Of a stretch of DNA of 6,029 nt, positions 1 through 5,542 are shown in pieces. Below the pieces are notes generated by a model. It was not told the DNA's origin and made no database searches. It saw nothing but the letters and a program-made list of their open reading frames with translations. Numbering within the stretch: position 1 is the stretch's first letter; the number at the start of each line of letters is the position of its first letter. Source of the DNA: Candidatus Dormiibacterota bacterium (GTDB taxonomy: Bacteria; Chloroflexota; Dormibacteria; Dormibacterales; Dormibacteraceae); NCBI GenBank assembly GCA_003151665.1, contig PLYD01000011.1, positions 1 to 6,029 of the forward strand, written 5' to 3'. A program made the translations under genes and the position numbers.

Positions 1-163
1 CATACTCGCCGGCCAGCGATTCGACGAGCGCGACCATTGGACCCTTGACCGCTGCCTCGTAGGTTTTGCGGTTGGCTTCGAAATAGCGCTTCGAGTTGTC
101 CAGCTCGAGCCCGATGAAGAATGGCTGAAACTCCTCGGGCCAGCCGCGAAACATCGTGGTCAT
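1..163 (-). CDS. DUF2461 family protein, N-terminal part (runs off the left edge)
   Basis: Reading the minus strand from the ATG at 163-161 gives 54 open residues that continue past the window edge, so the C-terminal part is missing. The N-terminus starts MTTMFRGWPEEFQPFF and continues with LELDNSKRYFEANRKTYE and then a GPMVAL segment. This FRGWP...FF..LE.DNSK.YF...R..YE...K.PM pattern is the typical start of the DUF2461 (TIGR02453) family, which is usually about 200-230 residues long. The family has no established biochemical role that I know of. A second in-frame ATG lies three codons downstream (154-152) and could be the true start. Neither start has a clear Shine-Dalgarno sequence. The gene is divergent from the ABC exporter operon and the two starts are 34 bp apart. 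Family assignment comes from pattern recognition, not a search. Confidence 0.8.
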   Translation of the reverse strand, partial: MTTMFRGWPEEFQPFFIGLELDNSKRYFEANRKTYEAAVKGPMVALVESLAGEY

Positions 164-197
164 GCGTCGCGAAAAGGTTAACCGCGAGAATGGTGAT
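164..197. promoter_or_regulatory. Short divergent intergenic region with small palindromes
   Basis: These 34 bp must serve both the DUF2461 gene (minus) and the exporter ATPase (plus), unless promoters lie inside the coding ends. They contain a perfect 8 bp palindrome GGTTAACC (176-183) and an inverted repeat TCGCG (167-171) / CGCGA (183-187) with an 11 nt spacer. GAGAAT at 186-191 resembles a -10 hexamer and would put transcription start at about the ATG at 198, but I see no convincing -35 partner. Operator function is speculative. Confidence 0.3.
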
Positions 198-1157
198 ATG
201 GAAGGCAACGCAATCGAGACGCGCGGGCTCAGGCGCGTCTTCAAGACCCGCAATCGTGTCGTCGAGGCTGTGGCCGGGGTCGACATGACGGTCCCGAAGG
301 GTGAGATCTTCGGATTTCTCGGACCAAATGGCGCGGGCAAGACGACCACCTTGCGCATGCTTGCCACCCTCCTTCCGCCCAGCGGCGGCACCGCGATGGT
401 GGCCGGGTGCGACCTCTTGAAGCAGCCAGGCCAGGTGCGCGAGCGCATTGGATATGTGGGCCAGGCGGGAGGCTCAGACCGAGAGATCATGGGCCGGACG
501 GAGCTGGTCTTTCAGGGCCGGCTGTATGGAATGTCCCTTGCCGCCGCGAAGAAGCGCGCCGCCGACCTCATCTCGATGCTGGAGCTGGAGGTGTGCGCGG
601 ACCGCAAGGTCGCGACGTATTCCGGCGGCCAGAAGCGCCGGCTCGACATCGGGCTCGGGCTCGTCCACGACCCGCAGCTCCTATTCCTCGACGAACCTAC
701 CACCGGCCTCGACCCACAGAGCAGAGCGCGCGTTTGGGACGAGGTTCGCCGCATGCACGACCGCGGCACGACCGTCTTTCTGACCACGCACTACCTGGAC
801 GAGGCCGATGCTCTGTGCGACCGGATCGCGATCATCGACCACGGCAAGATCGTGGCCGTGGGCTCGCCTGAGGAACTCAAGCGCGAGGTCGCAGGCGACC
901 TGGTGACATTGAGCGTGGTGGGCAAGCTGCCGGCCGCATTCGACCTGCTCAAAGGCCAACCATTCGTGCGCGAGGCCACGACCGAAGAGGGAATGGTGAG
1001 GCTCTACGTCGACCGCGGCGAGGTGGCGATGCCGGCGATCCTGCGCCTGCTCGATTCGGCCGGGCTGCAGCTGGTGACGATCGGGCTGCAGCGCCCGAGC
1101 CTCGATGACGTGTTCTTGCGGAAGACCGGCCGCTCCCTGCGGGAGACGGCAGCGTGA
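198..1157 (+). CDS. DrrA-like ABC exporter ATP-binding subunit
   Basis: This is a 319-residue nucleotide-binding subunit that hydrolyses ATP on the cytoplasmic face to drive export through the permease encoded next door. Visible motifs, numbered from the ATG at 198, are Walker A GPNGAGKTT (42-50), the Q-loop Gln (about 89), the signature YSGGQKRRL (141-149), Walker B LLFLDEP with catalytic Glu (161-167, E166), the D-loop TTGLD, and the switch His in TTHYLDEAD (about 198). The roughly 90-residue C-terminal extension ending in RPSLDDVFLRKTGRSL is characteristic of the daunorubicin-resistance DrrA subfamily of ABC-2 exporters. The length is normal for that group. The frame is open upstream to a GTG at 156, but that start would overlap the divergent DUF2461 start and add a non-conserved leader. 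The ATG at 198 has a weak GAGA about 8 nt upstream and fits family N-termini better. All catalytic motifs are intact. The substrate cannot be predicted. Confidence 0.93.
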   Translation: MEGNAIETRGLRRVFKTRNRVVEAVAGVDMTVPKGEIFGFLGPNGAGKTTTLRMLATLLPPSGGTAMVAGCDLLKQPGQVRERIGYVGQAGGSDREIMGRTELVFQGRLYGMSLAAAKKRAADLISMLELEVCADRKVATYSGGQKRRLDIGLGLVHDPQLLFLDEPTTGLDPQSRARVWDEVRRMHDRGTTVFLTTHYLDEADALCDRIAIIDHGKIVAVGSPEELKREVAGDLVTLSVVGKLPAAFDLLKGQPFVREATTEEGMVRLYVDRGEVAMPAILRLLDSAGLQLVTIGLQRPSLDDVFLRKTGRSLRETAA

Positions 1158-1918
1158 TGAAGGTTCTGCGCGACACATGGCTCGTGTTCGGCCGCTACTG
1201 GGGCCTGTTCATTCACAACCCGGTGTGGGTCGTTATCGGTGTCGTGCAGCCGCTGCTGTACCTGCTCCTCTTTGCACCATTGCTGTCGTCAATCGCGAAG
1301 ATGCCGGGCTTTCCGTCCGGCGGCGCCTACAACGTGTTCGTGCCAGGGCTCCTGGTCCAGCTCGGAATGTTTGGGGCCGCAGGGGTCGGGTTCAGCCTCA
1401 TCGCCGAGCTGCGGATGGGGGTGATCGAGCGGTTGAGGGTCACGCCGGTCAGCCGCGTTTCTCTGTTGCTCGGCCGTGCGCTCCGCGACATTCTTTCGAT
1501 CGTCGTCCAGTCGCTGATCTTGATCGTGCTCGCGCTGCCTTTCGGCCTGAGCATTAATCCGATCGGCGTCGTCGTAGTGCTGGCGCTGATCGCGTTGATC
1601 GGCCTGCTGACGGCCTCGATCGCGTACGCCGCGGCGTTATGGCTGCGCAGCGAGGACAGCTACGCCCCGCTGATATTCACCTCGAGCTTGCCGATCCTCC
1701 TGCTGTCAGGGGTGCTGCTGCCATTGGGTCTTGCACCACAGTGGCTTCGCAGCATCGCGGCGCTTAATCCGCTGTCGTACGCGGTCGACGCTGCCCGGGC
1801 AGTGTTCCTCGGCCACCTGGGCAATCCGAGCGTGGTCAAGGGCGTTGCCCTGATGGCGGTGCTGTCGATCCTCGCCGTCATTCTCGGCGCGCGCGCATTC
1901 GGCCGGGCGGTGGCTTAG
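1157..1918 (+). CDS. DrrB-like ABC-2 type transporter permease
   Basis: This integral-membrane subunit of about 253 residues should dimerise and form the export path for the preceding ATPase. About six hydrophobic segments are visible, at roughly residues 23-43, 60-83, 112-131, 137-163, 172-192 and 228-248. Between helices 2 and 3 is the ABC-2 signature-like stretch ELRMGVIERLRVTPVSR, the coupling region that contacts the ATPase. NPLSYAVDAARAVFLG before the last helix is also typical of the DrrB/ABC2_membrane family. The length of about 250 residues is normal. The ATG at 1157-1159 overlaps the ATPase stop as TGATG, implying translational coupling. A GTG one codon upstream (1154) is equally possible, because GGGAG at 1141-1145 is 8 nt from the GTG and 11 nt from the ATG. 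No dedicated regulator, such as a TetR gene, is adjacent in the window. Drug or lipid export is inferred from the family only. Confidence 0.92.
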   Translation: MKVLRDTWLVFGRYWGLFIHNPVWVVIGVVQPLLYLLLFAPLLSSIAKMPGFPSGGAYNVFVPGLLVQLGMFGAAGVGFSLIAELRMGVIERLRVTPVSRVSLLLGRALRDILSIVVQSLILIVLALPFGLSINPIGVVVVLALIALIGLLTASIAYAAALWLRSEDSYAPLIFTSSLPILLLSGVLLPLGLAPQWLRSIAALNPLSYAVDAARAVFLGHLGNPSVVKGVALMAVLSILAVILGARAFGRAVA

Positions 1919-1924
1919 GGGTCG

Positions 1925-3226
1925 CTACTCGAAGGCGCTCAGGCTCGCGCGTTCGGCTTCCCACATCTCGTTGAACAGGTTCTCTATCTCTTCCAGGGAG
2001 CAAACCGCGGCGGTCAGAGGATCCAGCATCAACGCGTACATGGCCTTCTGTCGATCGCGCTCGAGCAGAGCCTCCACCACGAGCTCGTGCACCGCCATGT
2101 GTGAGCGGTTGAGCGCGGCCAGCTGCTCCGGGAGATTGCCGAACTTCACGGGGCGGATGCCGTCCGGCCCCACCGTGCATTCGACCTCGACGCAGCCGTC
2201 CGGCAAGTTCTCGATACTGCCGGCGTTGACGACATTTCCGTGGATGCTGGTCGGGCGTCCGTGCTCCATAGCCTCGATGATGTGGGACGCATACTCGTAG
2301 CTCCGCTGCACCGGAACCTCAGTCTCGCCTCGCAGCATCGAATGGATTCGCTCGTCGTTGTCCTGGCGCCAGTCGGGCCAGTTGTTCGCGTAGAAGCCGC
2401 TCTCTCCGAGGTAGCCCGGCCGCGCGTACTTCTTCACGAGATCGGGCCGCTTCCGGAAGTACGGGACGTACTCGGAGAAGTGACCGCTTGACTCCGTCAC
2501 GAACGCGCCCATGCGCAGCATCAGCTCGAAGCGGACCGGGTCGCGCTCGTAGTATTCAGGCTGCGCCGCGCGCCCGCGCAGCAGTGGGTACATGTCCTTG
2601 CCGTGGTGCTCGAGCTTGGTGAACCACGCGTTGTGGTTGATGCCGGCGCACTGCCAGGTCAGCTCGTCGTATGGCACGTCGAGGAACTCGGCGAGGAGCC
2701 TGGAGGTGCCCTGCACGCTGTGACAGAGGCCCACGATCTGCAAGCCAGTCGCGCGGCTGGCCGCGAGCGTGAGGATCGACATCGGGTTCGTGTAGTTGAG
2801 GACGACTGCACGCGGAGCGACCCGCTCCACGTCGGCCACGATCTCCAGCCATGCGGGCCCGGTTCTCAACGCTTTGAAGATGCCGCCTGGCCCGATCGTA
2901 TCGCCGATGCATTGGTCGATCCCGTATTTCATCGGGATGTCGTAGTCGTGCCGCACGTTCTGCAGACCCGCTACCTCGATCGAGTTGACCACGTAGTCGG
3001 TGCCCATCAGAACGTCGAGCCGCTCGGTCGACGCCTCGACCGTCCAGGCCTTGCCCGACAGCTCGACCAGCCTTTCGGCGATGCGACGCGCAAGATCCAG
3101 CCGGTCCGGATCGATATCGACCAGCGCGAAAATTCCGCGGTCGAGACCGTCGACGGCGAGGATGTCGGTCATCACCTGGCGAGCGAACACGGCGCTGCCG
3201 GCCCCCACCAACGTCACCTTCGGCAT
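1925..3226 (-). CDS. melA: Glycoside hydrolase family 4, alpha-galactosidase (MelA)-like
   Basis: The 433-residue protein belongs to GH4, whose members cleave glycosides by an unusual redox elimination mechanism using NAD+ and a divalent metal, commonly Mn2+. The N-terminus carries a Rossmann dinucleotide-binding motif VGAGSAVF (7-14) and an acidic residue after beta-2 (VDID, D37). The metal-site Cys and His are present in GLCHSVQGT (C168) and AGINHNAWF (H198), with YTNPM at 145-149. FVTESSGHFSEY (242-253) and the C-terminal NLP.GC.VEV, AALN and MLDPLTAAV stretches match, as I recall it, the E. coli MelA alpha-galactosidase pattern better than the CHG-type alpha-glucosidases or the CN-type 6-phosphoglucosidases. 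The length is slightly below MelA (about 450). There is no Shine-Dalgarno before the ATG, but a TAGAAT -10 lies just upstream, suggesting a leaderless message. No sugar transporter or other glycosidase is adjacent, so the substrate is an inference and the symbol is tentative. Confidence 0.88.
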   Translation of the reverse strand: MPKVTLVGAGSAVFARQVMTDILAVDGLDRGIFALVDIDPDRLDLARRIAERLVELSGKAWTVEASTERLDVLMGTDYVVNSIEVAGLQNVRHDYDIPMKYGIDQCIGDTIGPGGIFKALRTGPAWLEIVADVERVAPRAVVLNYTNPMSILTLAASRATGLQIVGLCHSVQGTSRLLAEFLDVPYDELTWQCAGINHNAWFTKLEHHGKDMYPLLRGRAAQPEYYERDPVRFELMLRMGAFVTESSGHFSEYVPYFRKRPDLVKKYARPGYLGESGFYANNWPDWRQDNDERIHSMLRGETEVPVQRSYEYASHIIEAMEHGRPTSIHGNVVNAGSIENLPDGCVEVECTVGPDGIRPVKFGNLPEQLAALNRSHMAVHELVVEALLERDRQKAMYALMLDPLTAAVCSLEEIENLFNEMWEAERASLSAFE

Positions 3227-3236
3227 GGCGCCGAAA

Positions 3237-3242
3237 ATTCTA
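3237..3242 (-). promoter_or_regulatory. Candidate -10 element of the GH4 gene
   Basis: On the minus strand this hexamer reads TAGAAT, five of six matches to TATAAT, and ends 10 nt before the GH4 ATG. Transcription would begin about 3-6 nt before the start codon, giving an almost leaderless mRNA. That agrees with the absence of a Shine-Dalgarno sequence. No good -35 hexamer is visible at 16-18 nt, so the promoter is not secure. Confidence 0.4.
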
Positions 3243-3281
3243 ACCGCGCGCCGACTCTCTATTCGCGCTCCGCCGCAAGCG

Positions 3282-3297
3282 TCCCAGGAATCTGGGA
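3282..3297. repeat. Perfect inverted repeat TCCCAG-GAAT-CTGGGA
   Basis: Two perfect 6 bp arms separated by 4 bp lie in the 136 bp divergent region between the GH4 gene and the ABM-like gene. The repeat could be an operator or a small hairpin in a long leader of the ABM gene. It is followed by a second imperfect dyad (GGCTGGGCTCAGCC, 3312-3325, 12 of 14 positions symmetric). No binding protein can be assigned from sequence. Confidence 0.4.
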
Positions 3298-3328
3298 TGG
3301 CGTGGCCGCTGGGCTGGGCTCAGCCTTC

Positions 3329-3350
3329 TGCTGTAGGACTTCACACAGCA
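3329..3350. promoter_or_regulatory. Inverted repeat TGCTGT-N10-ACAGCA next to the ribosome site
   Basis: Perfect 6 bp arms (3329-3334 and 3345-3350) flank a 10 nt spacer. Beyond one mismatch the symmetry continues for two more A/T pairs, which brings the right arm into the A residues of the AAAGGAG ribosome site. It could be an operator for a dimeric regulator, such as the LuxR-type protein encoded downstream, or an RNA hairpin that affects access to the ribosome site. Both roles are inference. Confidence 0.4.
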
Positions 3351-3351
3351 A

Positions 3352-3357
3352 AAGGAG
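3352..3357 (+). promoter_or_regulatory. Strong ribosome binding site AAGGAG of the ABM-like gene
   Basis: AAGGAG is followed by a 5 nt spacer (ACGAC) and the ATG at 3363. It fixes the start of the small gene even though the frame is open far upstream, to about position 3000. The same AAGGAGACG string recurs before the next gene. Confidence 0.85.
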
Positions 3358-3362
3358 ACGAC

Positions 3363-3653
3363 ATGTACGCGAGAACATCGACTTGGACGGGCACCCCAGA
3401 GGCACTCGGCAGGTGGGCGCGCCACGTCACCGACAAGGTTGGTCCGATGGTGGCCGGGCTGCCTGACAACGCCGGTGCATACTTCTTTGTCGACCGAGAC
3501 CAGGGACGTGCTCTCACGCTCACGCTGTGGACGTCGGAGAGCGCCGCGTTGAGGAGCGACGAGACCGCCGATAAGAGCCGCGAATCGACAGTGGCCGCGA
3601 CCGGCGTCGAGCTGCTTGAGCGAGGGCGGTTTGAGGTGGTGGGCAAGGTCTAG
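3363..3653 (+). CDS. Small ABM-like (dimeric alpha/beta barrel) protein
   Basis: This 96-residue soluble protein begins MYARTSTWTGTPEAL, has the central strand segment AGAYFFVDRDQGRALTLTLW, and ends in ERGRFEVVGKV. The arrangement is a first beta strand, an alpha helix of about 20 residues, two strands with a D-R-D-G-RAL turn, another helix rich in Asp/Glu/Ser, and a final strand. It matches the small antibiotic-biosynthesis-monooxygenase-like (ABM) ferredoxin-fold proteins common in actinobacteria. Members are usually dimers. Some oxidise polyketides or haem, but many have no known activity, and I see no residue that proves catalysis here. The start is set by the strong AAGGAG site. The stop lies 34 nt before the LuxR-type gene, so the two are probably co-transcribed. 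No signal peptide or membrane segment is visible. Confidence 0.82.
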   Translation: MYARTSTWTGTPEALGRWARHVTDKVGPMVAGLPDNAGAYFFVDRDQGRALTLTLWTSESAALRSDETADKSRESTVAATGVELLERGRFEVVGKV

Positions 3654-3676
3654 GCTCGCCGCGCCCGACAAGTAGT

Positions 3677-3682
3677 AAGGAG
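3677..3682 (+). promoter_or_regulatory. Ribosome binding site AAGGAG deciding a TTG start
   Basis: AAGGAG with a 5 nt spacer (ACGCT) precedes TTG at 3688. The hexamer, spacing and next three bases (ACG) repeat those of the preceding gene, which supports the TTG as the true start and suggests matched translation of the pair. Confidence 0.8.
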
Positions 3683-3687
3683 ACGCT

Positions 3688-4806
3688 TTGAAATCCGGCC
3701 CGGCACTCGACGATCTGGTCGCAGTCATCATCGAGACTTGCCGGGCCGGACTCGAGCCGGACGCCCTGCGCGCGGCGGTGCTTCCACGGCTGCGTAAGGC
3801 AGTCCCGGTGGATGCGGTTTGGTGGGCCACCGTCGACCCCGCCACGCTCCTCTATACACACGCCTACCGCGAGGAATTACCAACCGATTCAGGGCCTTAC
3901 TTCGTCGACAACGAGTTCCTGCGAAATGACGTGAACAAATGGACGGAGCTCGCGCACGACCGGGCGGGTGTGCGAACGCTCGTCACCGCGACCGATGGAA
4001 TCCTGGCGCGCAGCCCTCGCTACCGGGACATCTTCGAACCCCTGGGCCTCGCCGACGAGTTACGTGCGGTGTTTCGCGCCCGCGGCGCAGTGTGGGGATT
4101 CATGTGCCTGCATCGCGAAACAGGAGCCGTTTTCACGCCGCAGGAACAAGGCTTCATTCACCGGATCGCACCGCACCTCGCCGAAGGCGTCCGCCTCGGG
4201 TTGCTGGTGCAGTGCGCGGATCGGGACGATCTGGTTGAGTCGCCGGGGCTGATCCTGCTCGCCCCCGACAACAGCGTGGTCGGCAGGAACCCGGCGTCGG
4301 ATCAGTGGCTCGAGGAGCTGGGCTGGCAGGAGGCGGGCGAGATCCCGATCGAGATTCACTCGCTGGCAGCCCGGCTGCGTCGTGCGGACGCGTCGACGAA
4401 CCTCTCCCCGCTGCGGGTCAGGACCAAGAGTGGCCGCTGGATCATCCTGCAGGCTTCGTGGGTCTCCGGCGAGGACCGCAGGGTAATCGCTGTGATCATC
4501 CAGGAGGCGACCCCGGGTGAGGTGGCGCCGATCGTGATGAGCGCCTACGGCCTGAGCGACCAGGAACGCGCAGTCAGCGGCCTGGTCTTTCAGGGGCAGT
4601 CAACCCACGCGATCTCGCAGCATCTGCACATCGCAGAACACACAGTCCAGGACCACCTGAAGTCGATCTTCGACAAGACTGGCGTGCGGAGCCGGCGCGA
4701 GCTGGTCGCAACGGTGTTCCGGCAGCGCTATCTACCTCGGATGAAAGTCGGCGACCAGCGCAGTCCATCGGGCTACTTCGCAGAGCGCGCAAGCACCTCT
4801 CCCTAG
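3688..4806 (+). CDS. GAF/PAS-like sensor with C-terminal LuxR-type HTH
   Basis: This 372-residue cytoplasmic one-component regulator has a GAF-like sensor domain over about residues 5-175. It includes the VWWATVDPATLLYTHAYREE segment, SPRYRDIFEPLGLADELR (about 109-126) and WGFMCLHRE (about 136). A second PAS-like region covers about 186-275 (PGLILLAPDNSVV, then RTKSGRWIILQASW). The C-terminus is a LuxR/GerE helix-turn-helix at about 289-347, starting LSDQERAV, with the recognition helix around TVQDHLKSIFDKTG and ending VRSRRELVA. A Ser/Arg-rich tail of about 25 residues follows. There is no phosphoacceptor receiver domain and no ATPase motif, so it is neither a response regulator nor a LAL protein. 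This GAF-LuxR architecture is widespread in actinobacteria and Chloroflexota, but the ligands are generally unknown. The TTG start is chosen from the AAGGAG site at 3677. It probably acts on its own operon or the ABM partner, which is inference. Confidence 0.88.
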   Translation: MKSGPALDDLVAVIIETCRAGLEPDALRAAVLPRLRKAVPVDAVWWATVDPATLLYTHAYREELPTDSGPYFVDNEFLRNDVNKWTELAHDRAGVRTLVTATDGILARSPRYRDIFEPLGLADELRAVFRARGAVWGFMCLHRETGAVFTPQEQGFIHRIAPHLAEGVRLGLLVQCADRDDLVESPGLILLAPDNSVVGRNPASDQWLEELGWQEAGEIPIEIHSLAARLRRADASTNLSPLRVRTKSGRWIILQASWVSGEDRRVIAVIIQEATPGEVAPIVMSAYGLSDQERAVSGLVFQGQSTHAISQHLHIAEHTVQDHLKSIFDKTGVRSRRELVATVFRQRYLPRMKVGDQRSPSGYFAERASTSP

Positions 4807-4808
4807 CA

Positions 4809-4825
4809 GGCCGGCATTTGCGGCC
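4809..4825 (+). terminator. Small GC hairpin just after the LuxR-type gene
   Basis: GGCCG (4809-4813) and CGGCC (4821-4825) can pair around a 7 nt loop, starting 2 nt after the regulator stop codon. No T-run follows, so this is a weak candidate terminator at best. It overlaps the first TTTG/CAAA dyad. Confidence 0.25.
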
Positions 4826-4828
4826 AAA
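4817..4828. promoter_or_regulatory. TTTG-N4-CAAA dyad 1
   Basis: TTTG CGGC CAAA is the least symmetric and most distal of three related dyads upstream of the membrane protein gene. Only the outer four bases of each arm are symmetric, and the site overlaps a possible hairpin, so it may be coincidental. Confidence 0.3.
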
Positions 4829-4833
4829 CACTC

Positions 4834-4862
4834 TTGCTTTGGTTGCCAAACTGCGATAGAGT
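4834..4862 (+). promoter_or_regulatory. Candidate promoter of the membrane protein/regulator operon
   Basis: TTGCTT (4834-4839) and TAGAGT (4857-4862) are separated by 17 nt, the optimal spacing for a housekeeping sigma factor. The hexamers match consensus at three and four of six positions. Transcription would start near 4868-4870, about 10 nt before the ATG. No Shine-Dalgarno is present, so the mRNA would be nearly leaderless. Dyad 2 overlaps the -35/spacer and dyad 3 covers the start point. Confidence 0.5.
4838..4850. promoter_or_regulatory. TTTGG-TTG-CCAAA dyad 2 (candidate operator)
   Basis: Perfect 5 bp arms around a 3 bp centre overlap the end of the candidate -35 and the promoter spacer. 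A bound repressor here would compete with RNA polymerase. It shares the TTTG-N5-CAAA outer pattern with dyad 3, whose centre is 27 bp away. Confidence 0.5.
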
Positions 4863-4863
4863 A

Positions 4864-4878
4864 GTTTGCGACGCAAAC
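4864..4878. promoter_or_regulatory. Perfect 15 bp palindrome GTTTGCG-A-CGCAAAC (candidate operator)
   Basis: Two perfect 7 bp arms flank a single central base. The site covers the predicted transcription start and ends 1 nt before the ATG of the membrane protein gene. Its length and position are typical of an operator for a dimeric winged-helix repressor, and such a regulator is encoded as the second gene of this operon. The perfect symmetry and promoter location are seen directly; the identity of the binding protein is inference. Confidence 0.65.
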
Positions 4879-4879
4879 C

Positions 4880-5542
4880 ATGATGTCTACCCCGGCTAAC
4901 GCTGCTCGTCAGGCCGCACGGATCGCGGGCCGATTTCGGGATCTTCAGGGCCTGCGCCAAGCTGTGGCCGGGGTCGGTCTGCTCCTGCTTTTCGGTTTGG
5001 AGATGACCTTTCCCCTGTCATCTGCCGATATCCGCGCAGCAGGAATCGCCGTGGAGCTGTGGGAACTCGCCTTGCTGGTGGTTGGCAGTGCGCTCACTGT
5101 CCTCGCCTTCCTTTGGGTCACAGCGTGGTATCGCCGCCACTACGGCGAGGTGGAGCAAACCCGCAGCCAGAAGAGATTGGGCAAGTTCATCGGTGGAGGC
5201 GGGGCGGTCGCGTTCATTTTGCCGTTCGAGATCGAGACGTCCGCCATGATCTATGGACACTCGGTGCCGGTGAATCTCATGGATTTCACCTTGGCTCTGT
5301 GGATCATCGCGTACTGGCTCTACCTCGGCCGGCCGTTCTGGCATTACCCCGTGCTTGCCGCCATCGGATTCGGTCTCGGCATCGCCTCGATCGCAGGAAT
5401 CCCGCCCGCGACGTTTGCCTGGCACCTCCGTGAGGCAACACTCTATATCGCCATTGCCAGCATCGCCGGCGGCGTTATCGACCACATGATCCTGACGAGA
5501 TCGCTGTCTCGATCCGAGAGCCCGGTTGGCCTCGAGTCTTGA
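4880..5542 (+). CDS. Six-helix integral membrane protein of unknown function
   Basis: The 220-residue protein has a short Arg-rich N-terminus (R10, R14, R18, R20) and about six hydrophobic segments, near residues 28-45, 58-83, 104-118, 131-150, 156-174 and 188-206. The positively charged loop YRRHYGEVEQTRSQKR (84-99) after helix 2 should be cytoplasmic. Acidic residues sit inside or at the ends of helices (E41, E59, E62, E117, E119, D201), and a GGVIDHMIL motif lies in the last helix. I do not recognise a characterised family. No transporter signature, enzyme motif or signal peptide stands out. The gene starts with tandem ATG codons (4880 and 4883) and has no Shine-Dalgarno, so a leaderless message is likely. 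The next gene, a winged-helix regulator, overlaps its last 17 nt, and the promoter carries symmetric operator-like sites. A role in envelope or stress homeostasis is possible but unsupported. Confidence 0.85.
   Translation: MMSTPANAARQAARIAGRFRDLQGLRQAVAGVGLLLLFGLEMTFPLSSADIRAAGIAVELWELALLVVGSALTVLAFLWVTAWYRRHYGEVEQTRSQKRLGKFIGGGGAVAFILPFEIETSAMIYGHSVPVNLMDFTLALWIIAYWLYLGRPFWHYPVLAAIGFGLGIASIAGIPPATFAWHLREATLYIAIASIAGGVIDHMILTRSLSRSESPVGLES
5516..5520 (+). promoter_or_regulatory. Likely ribosome site GAGAG of the winged-helix regulator
   Basis: GAGAG lies 5 nt before the TTG at 5526, inside the coding end of the membrane protein gene. It is a moderate match to the Shine-Dalgarno sequence and supports the TTG start and translational coupling. 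Confidence 0.45.

Noticed and set aside
156..197. Longer N-terminus for the ABC ATPase starting at GTG 156
   Set aside because: It would add 14 charged residues not expected in the family and would overlap the divergent DUF2461 start. The ATG at 198 fits ABC ATPase N-termini.
267..282. 16 bp exact repeat GCTGTGGCCGGGGTCG, also at 4961-4976
   Set aside because: Both copies lie in coding sequence and encode the same Ala-Val-Ala-Gly-Val run, so shared codon preference explains the identity better than a mobile or regulatory repeat.
681..1178. Long minus-strand open frames opposite the ABC ATPase (and similar ones opposite the permease, LuxR-type and membrane protein genes)
   Set aside because: They are GC-rich shadow frames with Arg/Pro/Ala/Ser-rich low-complexity translations and no recognisable domain, lying over well-supported genes.
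3000..3362. Upstream extension of the ABM-like gene through an open plus-strand frame
   Set aside because: The extension is the antisense of the GH4 coding region, and the strong AAGGAG site places the start at 3363.
2603..3466. 287-codon plus-strand open frame opposite the GH4 gene
   Set aside because: Its translation resembles no family and crosses the divergent intergenic region. The GH4 frame on the other strand has clear catalytic motifs.
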